DNA of 7,876 nucleotides from an uncultured Selenomonadales bacterium. Its GTDB lineage: Bacteria > Bacillota > Negativicutes > Selenomonadales > Selenomonadaceae. Positions 1 to 5,941 of the stretch are shown here, one piece after another. The first letter of the stretch is position 1. The number at the start of each line of letters is the position of its first letter. The stretch lies in assembly GCA_947167555.1 (NCBI GenBank), contig CAMVIO010000086.1, forward strand, positions 1 to 7,876. Direction: 5' to 3'. The notes under the pieces are model-generated. The model saw only the letters and a list, made by a program, of their open reading frames with translations, had not been told where the DNA came from and did not search any database. A program made the position numbers and the translations under genes.

Positions 1-117
1 CACGGAAAGCTCCGGCACACCGCCCGCCGCGAGGAACGCCCCCATATAAGCGAAGGGCAGATCGAAAATCGTATGATGCAGCGCGATATTTTCCAGATGC
101 GCTTTCAGCTTGTTCAC
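1..117 (-). CDS. UbiA-family polyprenyltransferase, N-terminal fragment (cut by window edge)
   Basis: Only the first 39 codons are inside the window; the gene continues past base 1. The visible part has the typical start of the UbiA family: a short basic helix, then HHTIFDLPFAYMGAFLAAGG, the beginning of the first membrane helix. UbiA proteins are membrane enzymes that attach a polyprenyl tail to an aromatic acid. Next to a UbiD-family decarboxylase and a polyprenyl diphosphate synthase, the likely job is prenylation of a menaquinone precursor (MqnP-like in the futalosine route, inferred) rather than ubiquinone synthesis. The start is a GTG whose bases overlap the TGA of the UbiD gene (GTGA), which suggests translational coupling. 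AAGGAG lies about 11 bases upstream, inside the end of the UbiD gene. The catalytic Asp-rich motifs lie outside the window, so substrate cannot be judged. Confidence 0.8.
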   Translation of the reverse strand, partial: MNKLKAHLENIALHHTIFDLPFAYMGAFLAAGGVPELSV

Positions 118-1574
118 TCGAAGCCGAGCTCCTTCCAGCGGGCGGTCACGCGCTCCCGCACCTCGTCCGTCATGCGGATCTCATCGGGCCACTCCCGCGT
201 ATGGCCTTCCTCCGGCCATGTTTTTGTGGCGTCGATGCCGATCTTCGTGCCCCATTTCGCCATCGGCGAAGAATGGTCGAGCACGTCGAGAGGCCCGTCC
301 ACCAGCACGAGATCCTGCCGCGCGTCGATATTGTTAAAAACGCGCCACCAGACTTCCTTCTCGTCCTGCACGTTTACATGGGCGTCCACGACGATGATCA
401 TTTTCGTGAACATCATCTGCCCCATGCCCCAGATGGCCTGCATGACCTTCTTCGCTTGCTGGGGATAGCTTTTCTTGATGGAAACCATCGCGCAGTTATG
501 GAAAACGCCGGTCAACGGCAGATTGATGTCCACGATCTCAGGGATCATTTGCTGCAAAAGCGGCAGAAAAATCCGTTCCGTCGCTTTCGCGATATAGCAG
601 TCCTCCATCGGCGGCTTGCCCACCACCGTCGCCGCGTAAATCGGATTCTTCCGATGGGTGATGCACTGGATATGAAAAACCGGATAATCGTCGGCCAGCG
701 AATAATAGCCGGTGTGGTCGCCAAAAGGTCCCTCGCGGCGCGTCTCGTCCACATCGACGTATCCCTCCAGCACGATCTCACTGGTGGCGGGCACTTCGAT
801 ATCGACGGTCACGCACTTCGTCAGCTCCACCGATTTATGCCGCAGAAAACCCGCGAAGACCATCTCGTCGATATCGCGAGGAAGCGGCGCCGTCGCCGCA
901 TAAGTCAGCACCGGGTCGGTGCCGATGGCCACCGCTGCTTCGATACGCGTCTTGCCCTGCGCCTTCGCGTCGCGGAAATTCTCCGCGCCGTTCTTATGGA
1001 TATGCCAATGCATGCCCGTCGTGCGCGCGTCATATTTCTGGAGCCTGTACATGCCGACATTTCGCTTGTCTGTCGTCGGATTCTTTGTAAAAACAAGCGG
1101 CAGTGTAATAAACGGGCCTCCGTCCCCGGGCCAGCAGGTCAATATCGGGAACTTATCGAGAGACGGATTGTCTTTTATGACAACCTCCTGACAGGGCGCG
1201 TTGCTCACATATTTTGGGAAGCACAACGCGTTCCGAGCCATCGGGATCAGCGAAACGAGGTCCATCTTGTGCGAGAAGGAGATATACGGCAGCCGCAAAA
1301 GGCTGCGAATCTCATCAGCAACGTCGTCCACCTTTTCCACGCCAAGAGCCAACGCCATGCGCTCCATCGTGCCGAAGGCGTTTATCAGCACCGGCATGTT
1401 GTAGCCTTTGACATTCTCAAAAAGCAATGCCACATTGCCCGTGCCTTCCATTTTCGAAACGCGGTCGGTAATCTCGGTAATCTCCAGCGCACAGTCCACT
1501 TCCGCCTGGATCCGCTTCAAAAGACCGCGCTTTTCCAGCGCCGATATGAATTCCCGCAAATCCTTGAACGCCAA
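114..1574 (-). CDS. ubiD: UbiD-family decarboxylase, probable menaquinone biosynthesis decarboxylase (MqnL-like)
   Basis: A 486-residue protein of the UbiD family, which uses prenylated FMN and a divalent metal to decarboxylate aromatic or alpha,beta-unsaturated acids in the cytoplasm. The family landmarks are present: N172 and R177 in NVGMYRLQ, a His-rich stretch at 189-193, E237 in the DIDE segment, and E281 and D286 in EGPFGDHTGYYS. These match the metal/prFMN-binding and catalytic Arg-Glu-Glu/Asp positions described for Fdc1 and UbiD. The N-terminal LEITEITDRVSK style resembles menaquinone-type UbiD proteins that sit beside a UbiA prenyltransferase, as here. The probable substrate is therefore prenylated 1,4-dihydroxy-6-naphthoate (inferred). 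No UbiX-type flavin prenyltransferase is in the window, so prFMN must be supplied from elsewhere. The start codon is TTG at 1572-1574, supported by AGGAGGG at 1581-1587 with 6-base spacing. The gene starts 21 bases after tatC ends, and its stop overlaps the UbiA start. A substrate other than a quinone precursor remains possible. Confidence 0.93.
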   Translation of the reverse strand: MAFKDLREFISALEKRGLLKRIQAEVDCALEITEITDRVSKMEGTGNVALLFENVKGYNMPVLINAFGTMERMALALGVEKVDDVADEIRSLLRLPYISFSHKMDLVSLIPMARNALCFPKYVSNAPCQEVVIKDNPSLDKFPILTCWPGDGGPFITLPLVFTKNPTTDKRNVGMYRLQKYDARTTGMHWHIHKNGAENFRDAKAQGKTRIEAAVAIGTDPVLTYAATAPLPRDIDEMVFAGFLRHKSVELTKCVTVDIEVPATSEIVLEGYVDVDETRREGPFGDHTGYYSLADDYPVFHIQCITHRKNPIYAATVVGKPPMEDCYIAKATERIFLPLLQQMIPEIVDINLPLTGVFHNCAMVSIKKSYPQQAKKVMQAIWGMGQMMFTKMIIVVDAHVNVQDEKEVWWRVFNNIDARQDLVLVDGPLDVLDHSSPMAKWGTKIGIDATKTWPEEGHTREWPDEIRMTDEVRERVTARWKELGFE

Positions 1575-1595
1575 GAAAAGCCCTCCTATTATTTG

Positions 1596-2585
1596 TTACC
1601 GCCGCAGGACAAACCGCACGACGAGGTAACTCAATTCATAAAGCAAAATCAGCGGAACCGCGATCATCGACTGGGTGAAAATATCCGGCGTCGGCGAAAT
1701 GACCGCGCCAACGACAAAGGACAGGAAAATCACGATGCGCTGCTTCGACTGCAAGAATTTCGAGCCGATGAAACCGAGCTTCGCGAAAACGATTACGACC
1801 AGCGGTAGCTCAAACACCGCGCCGAAAGGCAAAATGAACGCCAGCACGAAATCAAAATATTGGTGCAATGTAAACATCGGCTGAAGCGACTCGCTTCCAA
1901 AGCCCATGAAAAATTGCAGTGCCGCCGGGAGCACGAGGAAAAACGAAAACGCCAGCCCGGCGAAAAAAAGCAAAACCGACGACGGCACAAGAATCCCGAT
2001 GACCGTCCGCTCCCGCACCGTCAACGCGGGCAGAATGAACTTCCACACCTGGTAAAAAACCACGGGCAACGCCAACAAAAAGCCCGCGAAAAACGCAATC
2101 TTGATATAAGTGAAGAACGCTTCCGCCGGTTGGAGGTAATAGAGCCTTCCGGTGGGCAACGTAAGATAATGCATTATATCTTCGATAAAAAAATATGAGA
2201 CGCCGCTGCCGATGGCAATCGCGATCAAGGAACGGATAATGCGCGTCCGGAGTTCTTCCAGATGCCGCAGGATGGACATGTTGCCCTCGGCGGCGTCGTC
2301 TTCATCGTCTTCAGCGGCTTCTTTCCCGGACACTTCCGCCGGAAGCGTTTCTTCCGTCTTTTCTTCCGGTTCAGACGCGGACTCCGCCAGTTCGTCCGGT
2401 TCCTTTTCTTCCTCTGTCACTCGCGCGGCGTCCGGGTTTTCCGTCCACGGATTATCGGCAAGTCTCGCCCTCGCCGCTTCCGCCGCTTTTTGCGCCGCGT
2501 CCGCATCCTTCACGCTCTTCTCTTCCGCCCGCGAGGGTGCTGAAGCTTCCTGCAGTCCGCGGCTTTCCTTTTCGTCCTCTGCCAT
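1596..2585 (-). CDS. tatC: Sec-independent (Tat) translocase subunit TatC with a long acidic N-terminal extension
   Basis: TatC is the polytopic receptor of the twin-arginine pathway; it binds the RR signal peptide and recruits TatA to move folded proteins across the inner membrane. The family core runs from about residue 103 to 329. It has the amphipathic start HLEELRTRII, the conserved loop with FFTYIKIAFFAGFLLALPV followed by FYQVWKFILPAL, and six hydrophobic segments ending in a short basic tail. The core is about 227 residues, close to ordinary TatC. The unusual part is residues 1-102, which are hydrophilic, rich in acidic residues (34 Asp/Glu by hand count) and Ala (22), with no recognisable fold and probably disordered in the cytoplasm. 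The annotated ATG lies 12 bases after tatA, with only a weak GGGCGG-like ribosome site. An internal ATG at residue 103, preceded by GAGGG, would give a normal-length TatC, so the true start is open. The core identification is secure. Confidence 0.96.
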   Translation of the reverse strand: MAEDEKESRGLQEASAPSRAEEKSVKDADAAQKAAEAARARLADNPWTENPDAARVTEEEKEPDELAESASEPEEKTEETLPAEVSGKEAAEDDEDDAAEGNMSILRHLEELRTRIIRSLIAIAIGSGVSYFFIEDIMHYLTLPTGRLYYLQPAEAFFTYIKIAFFAGFLLALPVVFYQVWKFILPALTVRERTVIGILVPSSVLLFFAGLAFSFFLVLPAALQFFMGFGSESLQPMFTLHQYFDFVLAFILPFGAVFELPLVVIVFAKLGFIGSKFLQSKQRIVIFLSFVVGAVISPTPDIFTQSMIAVPLILLYELSYLVVRFVLRR

Positions 2586-2597
2586 ACGTGCCGCCCT

Positions 2598-2828
2598 TTA
2601 CTTGGCCTCCGCTGCGGCCGATTCCTCTTTCTTCATTTCCGCCTTCGCCTCGCGGCGCGGCTTTTCCGGCGCGGCTTCCAGTTCCTCCGTTACCGCTGTC
2701 GTCGCCTTTTTGAACTCGCGGATACTCTTTCCCACCGCGCGCCCCACTTCCGGCAGCTTGCCGGGACCAAAAACCACAAGCCCGATAACCAAGATCAGGA
2801 TCAACTCAGGAACCCCGATGCCAAACAT
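2598..2828 (-). CDS. tatA: Twin-arginine translocase subunit TatA
   Basis: A 76-residue protein with the standard TatA layout: a short N-terminal transmembrane helix (about residues 7-20), the hinge FGPGKLPEVGRAVG, an amphipathic helix to about residue 45, then a charged Lys/Glu/Ala-rich C-terminal tail. TatA oligomerises at TatC to form the transport path for folded proteins. The F-G-P-x-K-L-P hinge resembles TatA of Firmicutes. No separate tatB is present in this window, so the pair may work as a minimal TatAC system in which TatA also fills the TatB role (inferred; a distant tatB cannot be excluded). The ATG start has a strong AGGAGGAG at 2835-2842, 6 bases away. It lies 22 bases downstream of the prenyl synthase stop and 12 bases upstream of tatC, so it belongs to the same operon. 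Confidence 0.96.
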   Translation of the reverse strand: MFGIGVPELILILVIGLVVFGPGKLPEVGRAVGKSIREFKKATTAVTEELEAAPEKPRREAKAEMKKEESAAAEAK

Positions 2829-2850
2829 AAAGAACTCCTCCTAATGATAA

Positions 2851-3846
2851 TCAGAAATCCCTTTGTCCGATATATGTCGCCGCTCTGAGAAACGCCTCTC
2901 GCGCCTCCCCGCCGACAACCTCCGGCAAAATACGCCGCGCTTCCTCAAGATACTCGTCCGCCCGCGCCCGTGCGACCGCGACGCCGTCCGACGCGCGGAC
3001 AATCTCAATGGCTCGGGCGACCATCTCGTCCGTCATTTCCCGATTGGTGACGATTCCGCGAAGCTCGTCCCGATCAGGGCTCTTCTCCAGCGCACGAATC
3101 ACCGGCAGCGTCACGACGCCTTGGCGGATGTCGTTTCCCGCAGGTTTTCCGATGCGCCCCTCGTCGCCCGTCACATCGAGCAGATCGTCCGTAATCTGGA
3201 ACGCCATGCCAATCGCCTTGCCATACGCCTTGAGCCCTGCGCAGGTTTCCGGCGACGCACCGCCGACCATGCCGCCAAGCTCACAGCAAACCGAGAGAAA
3301 ATCCGCCGTCTTCATCGCGATGCGCTGCTCGTATTCCTTCAAATCATGCGCCACCGTATAAAGCGCCGAATCCTGCAGTATCTCCCCCGCACAAAGCCCC
3401 TGCACCAGCGCGGCAAGGCGTTCGCCCACTTCCTCGGTATAGCCTTTGCGCGATACCATGGAAAACGCCTGGGCAAATATGTAATCACCCGTCAACACCG
3501 CGACCTGGTTACCCCATTTCGCGTTTGCCGTCGCCGCCCCACGACGCGTCTGCGCACGATCGATTACATCATCATGAACCAGCGACGCCATATGGATCAG
3601 CTCGACAGCAGCCGCCAACGGCATCGCCTTTTTCTCGTCAAAACCTTCGCAGGACTTTGCCGCTAAAAGATACAGCGCGGGCCGTAGCCTTTTCCCGCCG
3701 GAACGCACCAGATGCGTCCCGACCTCCGAGATCAGCGGCGCCGGTGAAGCAAGCGCCTCGCAGAGCGTCTTTTCCAAGCGCTCAAGTTCCGGCGCAATCC
3801 AGTGAAATATGTCTTTTGCTTCCTGAAATGTCCCCATTATCTGCAT
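2851..3846 (-). CDS. Long-chain polyprenyl diphosphate synthase (HepT/IspB type)
   Basis: A trans-isoprenyl diphosphate synthase that condenses IPP units onto an allylic primer, giving the quinone side chain. It shows GGKRLRP, the first Asp-rich motif DDVID, the second motif DDLLD, and the downstream GKPAGND element. In the long form (347 residues from an ATG at 3892-3894) these fall at residues 66-72, 108-112, 236-240 and 249-255. The residue five before the first Asp of the first motif is Ala, as usual for long-chain products; exact chain length cannot be read. No HepS-like partner gene is visible, so it may act as a homodimer. I chose the ATG at 3844-3846 (331 residues, the normal family size). 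The 3894 start would overlap the Rrf2 gene by 11 bases, add 16 polar residues and has no clear ribosome site. A tiny upstream ORF ends exactly at the chosen start. With UbiA and UbiD downstream, a role in menaquinone is likely. Confidence 0.93.
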   Translation of the reverse strand: MQIMGTFQEAKDIFHWIAPELERLEKTLCEALASPAPLISEVGTHLVRSGGKRLRPALYLLAAKSCEGFDEKKAMPLAAAVELIHMASLVHDDVIDRAQTRRGAATANAKWGNQVAVLTGDYIFAQAFSMVSRKGYTEEVGERLAALVQGLCAGEILQDSALYTVAHDLKEYEQRIAMKTADFLSVCCELGGMVGGASPETCAGLKAYGKAIGMAFQITDDLLDVTGDEGRIGKPAGNDIRQGVVTLPVIRALEKSPDRDELRGIVTNREMTDEMVARAIEIVRASDGVAVARARADEYLEEARRILPEVVGGEAREAFLRAATYIGQRDF

Positions 3847-3872
3847 CACCGCGTTTCGCCTTTCAACTTCAC
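3846..3872 (-). other. Possible nine-codon leader ORF coupled to the prenyl synthase start
   Basis: GAGGAGG at 3879-3885, overlapping the Rrf2 stop codon, is the strongest ribosome-binding sequence in this junction. With a 6-base spacer it points to a GTG at 3870-3872. That frame reads MKLKGETR and stops with TGA at 3846-3848, overlapping the ATG of the prenyl synthase as TGATG. This is the geometry of translational coupling or re-initiation. The alternative is that the motif is coincidental, because GAG GAG also encodes two Glu residues in the longer prenyl synthase reading. There is no conservation evidence available here. Confidence 0.3.
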
Positions 3873-3883
3873 GGGACGCCTCC

Positions 3884-4309
3884 TCACTTTGCATCCAATT
3901 CTTTCTGCCATTTGACCAAATCCGCCAAAGTCACCGACTCCATGACCGAACGGATTGCTCCGTCAAGCTTCTCCCAAAGGCGAAGCGTCGCGCACGACTG
4001 ATGGCGCGGGCATTCGTTCGTCTCCGACTCCATGCATGCCACGGGTGCGAAACCGCCCTCGATAGAGGAAACGATCTCTCCCGCCGTGTATTCCTCCGGC
4101 GCACGAACAAGACGATAACCGCCCAGCGGCCCCCTGCTCGAACGAACCAGCCCGGCCTTGTTCAGCACCGAAACAATCTGTTCAAGATACTTCTCCGATA
4201 GCTCCTGCCGTTTCGCTATATCCTTGACGCGAACCGGCGAATCGCTCTCCGCAAGAGCGATGTCCATCATGAGCCGCAAGGCATATCTGCCGCGCGTTGA
4301 AATTTTCAT
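3884..4309 (-). CDS. Rrf2-family transcriptional regulator with three cysteines (probable Fe-S sensor)
   Basis: A 141-residue winged helix-turn-helix protein of the Rrf2 family (relatives: IscR, NsrR, RsrR, CymR). It begins MKISTRGRYALRLMMDIAL, the hallmark N-terminus. It continues with the helix-turn-helix around IAKRQELSEKYLEQIVSVL and the wing SSRGPLGGYRLVR, then a C-terminal dimerisation helix. Three cysteines at 92, 100 and 106 lie where IscR and NsrR hold their Fe-S cluster ligands, so cluster-based sensing of iron, oxygen or NO is likely but unproven. An upstream ATG would add eight residues. The start at 4307-4309 is preferred because it fits the family N-terminus and has GGGAGGG eight bases upstream. 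It is the first gene after a terminator and an AT-rich region, and its end touches the prenyl synthase gene. It is thus the leading gene of the quinone/Tat operon and may control itself and that operon. Confidence 0.93.
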   Translation of the reverse strand: MKISTRGRYALRLMMDIALAESDSPVRVKDIAKRQELSEKYLEQIVSVLNKAGLVRSSRGPLGGYRLVRAPEEYTAGEIVSSIEGGFAPVACMESETNECPRHQSCATLRLWEKLDGAIRSVMESVTLADLVKWQKELDAK

Positions 4310-4317
4310 CCCAAAAT

Positions 4318-4324
4318 CCCTCCC
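4318..4324 (-). promoter_or_regulatory. Ribosome binding site deciding the Rrf2 start
   Basis: GGGAGGG with an 8-base spacer to the ATG at 4307-4309. It selects this start over the upstream in-frame ATG at 4331-4333, which would run through the site itself. Confidence 0.75.
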
Positions 4325-4330
4325 GCACGC

Positions 4331-4400
4331 CAAAAAAACATAGGCTAATACTAATTACTATATATCCTATCATATCGGAGGCCTATTTGCACGCGAATTT
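4331..4400 (-). promoter_or_regulatory. AT-rich upstream region, probable promoter/operator of the Rrf2-led operon
   Basis: This is the only place in the window where a new transcript must start: a terminator lies just upstream and the Rrf2 gene just downstream. Read on the minus strand it contains a TATGAT hexamer (a plausible -10) at about 4367-4372. Next come two tandem heptads, TAGTAAT and TAGTATT, at 4347-4360, and a run of seven T close to the gene. I could not find a good -35 at normal spacing, which is sometimes the case for promoters driven or governed by a regulator. Binding by the Rrf2 protein is inferred from position only. Confidence 0.4.
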
Positions 4401-4443
4401 TTCAATAGATTCAAAAATAAACGCCTGCCAAATCTGATTGTAC

Positions 4444-4474
4444 AAAAAAAGAGAGGGAAGTTTTCCCCCCTCTC
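4444..4474 (-). terminator. Rho-independent terminator after the LPS/DUF535 operon
   Basis: On the minus strand, GAGAGGG (4474-4468) pairs with CCCTCTC (4457-4451) across a short loop, followed at once by seven T (4450-4444). It lies 22 bases past the stop of the DUF535 gene and ends that operon. On the plus strand there is no T run after the hairpin, so it acts in one direction only. Confidence 0.88.
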
Positions 4475-4496
4475 CATTGCAACAACATATACTTCT

Positions 4497-5396
4497 TCAT
4501 GCCATCGCCGCTTTGATGCGTGTTTCCACCGCCGCATCCAGTTCGTCGAGCATCGCGAACCTTCGCCGGTACACTGCGCGCTTCCGCGTCGGCACCTCGT
4601 CCATTGTCTTTCTCGGCTCAACCAGCGGCAATTCGTCAAAACGGCTGTCGTCCGTTTCATGGCCACCCGCTTCGCGCCAAAATTCACTGAAATCCGTCTT
4701 CAGCTTCTTGTCCATACGCAAATGGTTGTTTGTGTAATAGCCTTCGTTCGTCACCGCATAAATATGGGCTACGCCAAGCGCGCGGGCCACCGCCTGTGTC
4801 GCGTACAAGATCAGGTTCTTCGTCCGATAGGCATGACAAAGCTTCGTGGCCTTCTTCACGATTTCCCGCGCATCATCCATGTTCGGCCCCTGCATCGCGC
4901 CAATCCATAAGGCGGCCTCACCGGATTTATCAGGTGAAAGCCAAAATATCATTTGGTATAGCGGCTGCTCCGCCAAACGCAGCATCACAGAAAGAATACC
5001 TTCCTTCCGCTGCCCCGGCTCGTAAAAAAGCGAGAGCGCAAGCGGCTTCCCGTCAAGCTCCGGCCCATCCCAAAGCGAAAACGTTTCCTCGCGATAAAGC
5101 GAAAGCAGCACGTCCTCCTGAAACCGCTCCGTCAAAAAAGCAAAATGATCCTCGACAAGTTTCGCCCGTTCCTCGAAGGTCGAACGATGGTAAAAAAACG
5201 CACGCTGGGGCTGCTCGTAAACGAACGGATACTGGTCGGCTATTTTTTCCAGCAAAGGCGTGGAGTGAAAATAATCCCAAAGGGCTTTCATCCGTCGGCG
5301 GTTCATCACGCAACGGACGCGAAAAACCCAATACCTCCTGCATTCCCGCGATTTCCGTATGTCATATATTTTTTTGCCGATTTCCCCAAAATCCAT
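4497..5396 (-). CDS. DUF535 (VirK/YbjX family) protein
   Basis: A protein of 299 residues that I recognise as DUF535 (VirK/YbjX). The family pattern is visible: an N-terminal Arg-rich region, an ERAKLVEDHF segment (about 76-85), EGILSVMLRL (132-141), an LYQMIFWLS strand (146-154), then LWIGAMQGPN (163-172), a TKLCHAYRTKNLIL segment (184-197) and ALGVAHIYAVTNEGYY (206-221). I see no signal peptide, membrane helix or known catalytic motif. VirK/YbjX members in enterobacteria have been linked to virulence and envelope or LPS-related phenotypes, but their biochemical activity is not established. The reading frame is open to 5507. The chosen ATG (5394-5396) has GGAGG at 5402-5406, five bases away, and avoids a 91-base overlap with gmhB. 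A second candidate at 5415-5417 forms TAATG with the gmhB stop but has a weak ribosome site. It is the last gene before the terminator, so it is co-transcribed with heptose genes. Confidence 0.85.
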   Translation of the reverse strand: MDFGEIGKKIYDIRKSRECRRYWVFRVRCVMNRRRMKALWDYFHSTPLLEKIADQYPFVYEQPQRAFFYHRSTFEERAKLVEDHFAFLTERFQEDVLLSLYREETFSLWDGPELDGKPLALSLFYEPGQRKEGILSVMLRLAEQPLYQMIFWLSPDKSGEAALWIGAMQGPNMDDAREIVKKATKLCHAYRTKNLILYATQAVARALGVAHIYAVTNEGYYTNNHLRMDKKLKTDFSEFWREAGGHETDDSRFDELPLVEPRKTMDEVPTRKRAVYRRRFAMLDELDAAVETRIKAAMA

Positions 5397-5401
5397 ACGT
5401 T

Positions 5402-5406
5402 CCTCC
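5402..5406 (-). promoter_or_regulatory. Ribosome binding site deciding the DUF535 start
   Basis: GGAGG with a 5-base spacer to the ATG at 5394-5396, lying between the gmhB stop and that ATG. It favours the shorter DUF535 reading over the longer frames that run into gmhB. Confidence 0.65.
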
Positions 5407-5416
5407 GAATTGCCCA

Positions 5417-5941
5417 TTATTCCCAGCCGCCTGTTTCCTCTTTCAAAAGCTCCAAAAGACTTCCGCACCTGTACAGCACTCCGCGTACACCCGCCGCTTC
5501 CGCACACTCAACGTCCCTCGGCTTATCGCCGATCATAAGGGATGCACCACAATCAATGTTGAAATCTGCGCAAGCGCGGTCAATCAACCCCGGCTTCGGC
5601 TTGCGGCAATCGCATTCTTTCGCGTAAGTGGGAACGCTTCCATTCGGCAAATGAGGACAGTAATAAAACGCGTCGATATGGGCGTCGAAGCGCGCCAGAT
5701 CTTCATTCATCCACTCGTGCAAGCGGTGCACATCGTCTTCGGAAAAATAGCCGCGCGCGACACCGCTTTGGTTCGTAATGACGATTACCAAAAAACCACG
5801 CTCGTTCGCCCAACGGATTGCCTGCGGCGCATCTGCCAGCCATTCAAAATTCTCAATTTTATACAGATAATCTTTGTCGACGTTCAGTGTGCCGTCCCGA
5901 TCAAAAAAGATTGCCTTCCGGCATGCCTTTTTATTCCCCAT
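5417..5941 (-). CDS. gmhB: D-glycero-D-manno-heptose 1,7-bisphosphate 7-phosphatase
   Basis: A 174-residue HAD-superfamily phosphatase of the GmhB type, which removes the 7-phosphate of heptose 1,7-bisphosphate in the cytoplasm during ADP-heptose synthesis. The HAD motifs are complete: DRDGT with nucleophile D14 and acid/base D16, TNQSG (56-60), the Lys-bearing CRKPKPG (112-118) and GDKPRD (138-143). The zinc-binding set typical of GmhB is present as C95, H97, C110 and C112, which separates it from generic histidinol-phosphatase-like HAD proteins. The length is normal for the family. The ATG lies inside the end of hldD (11-base overlap) with only a GGCGG-type upstream sequence, so it probably depends on translational coupling. 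The anomer preference (beta for LPS, alpha for protein or S-layer glycosylation) cannot be read directly; the adjacent hldD and ligase-like gene favour the beta/LPS branch. Confidence 0.95.
   Translation of the reverse strand: MGNKKACRKAIFFDRDGTLNVDKDYLYKIENFEWLADAPQAIRWANERGFLVIVITNQSGVARGYFSEDDVHRLHEWMNEDLARFDAHIDAFYYCPHLPNGSVPTYAKECDCRKPKPGLIDRACADFNIDCGASLMIGDKPRDVECAEAAGVRGVLYRCGSLLELLKEETGGWE

Noticed and set aside
201..1808. A 535-codon open frame on the plus strand opposite the UbiD and TatC genes
   Set aside because: It lies antisense to two genes with strong family matches, spans their junction, is rich in Arg and His as expected of a shadow frame, and shows no recognisable domain.
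2212..2844. A Ser-rich open frame on the plus strand opposite the TatC extension and TatA
   Set aside because: The poly-Ser runs are the mirror of GAA/GAG/GAC-rich codons in the TatC extension; there is no independent sign of coding.
4310..4333. Eight-residue longer N-terminus for the Rrf2 protein
   Set aside because: The family begins at MKISTRGRYALR, and the extra residues run through the GGGAGGG ribosome site.
4331..4342. Run of seven T on the minus strand just upstream of the Rrf2 gene, considered as a terminator or attenuator
   Set aside because: No GC-rich hairpin stands before it, so it does not form a rho-independent terminator.
5397..5507. Longer N-terminus for the DUF535 protein, reaching into gmhB
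   Set aside because: It would overlap gmhB by 91 bases and its extra residues look like an out-of-frame reading; the ATG at 5394-5396 has a good ribosome site.
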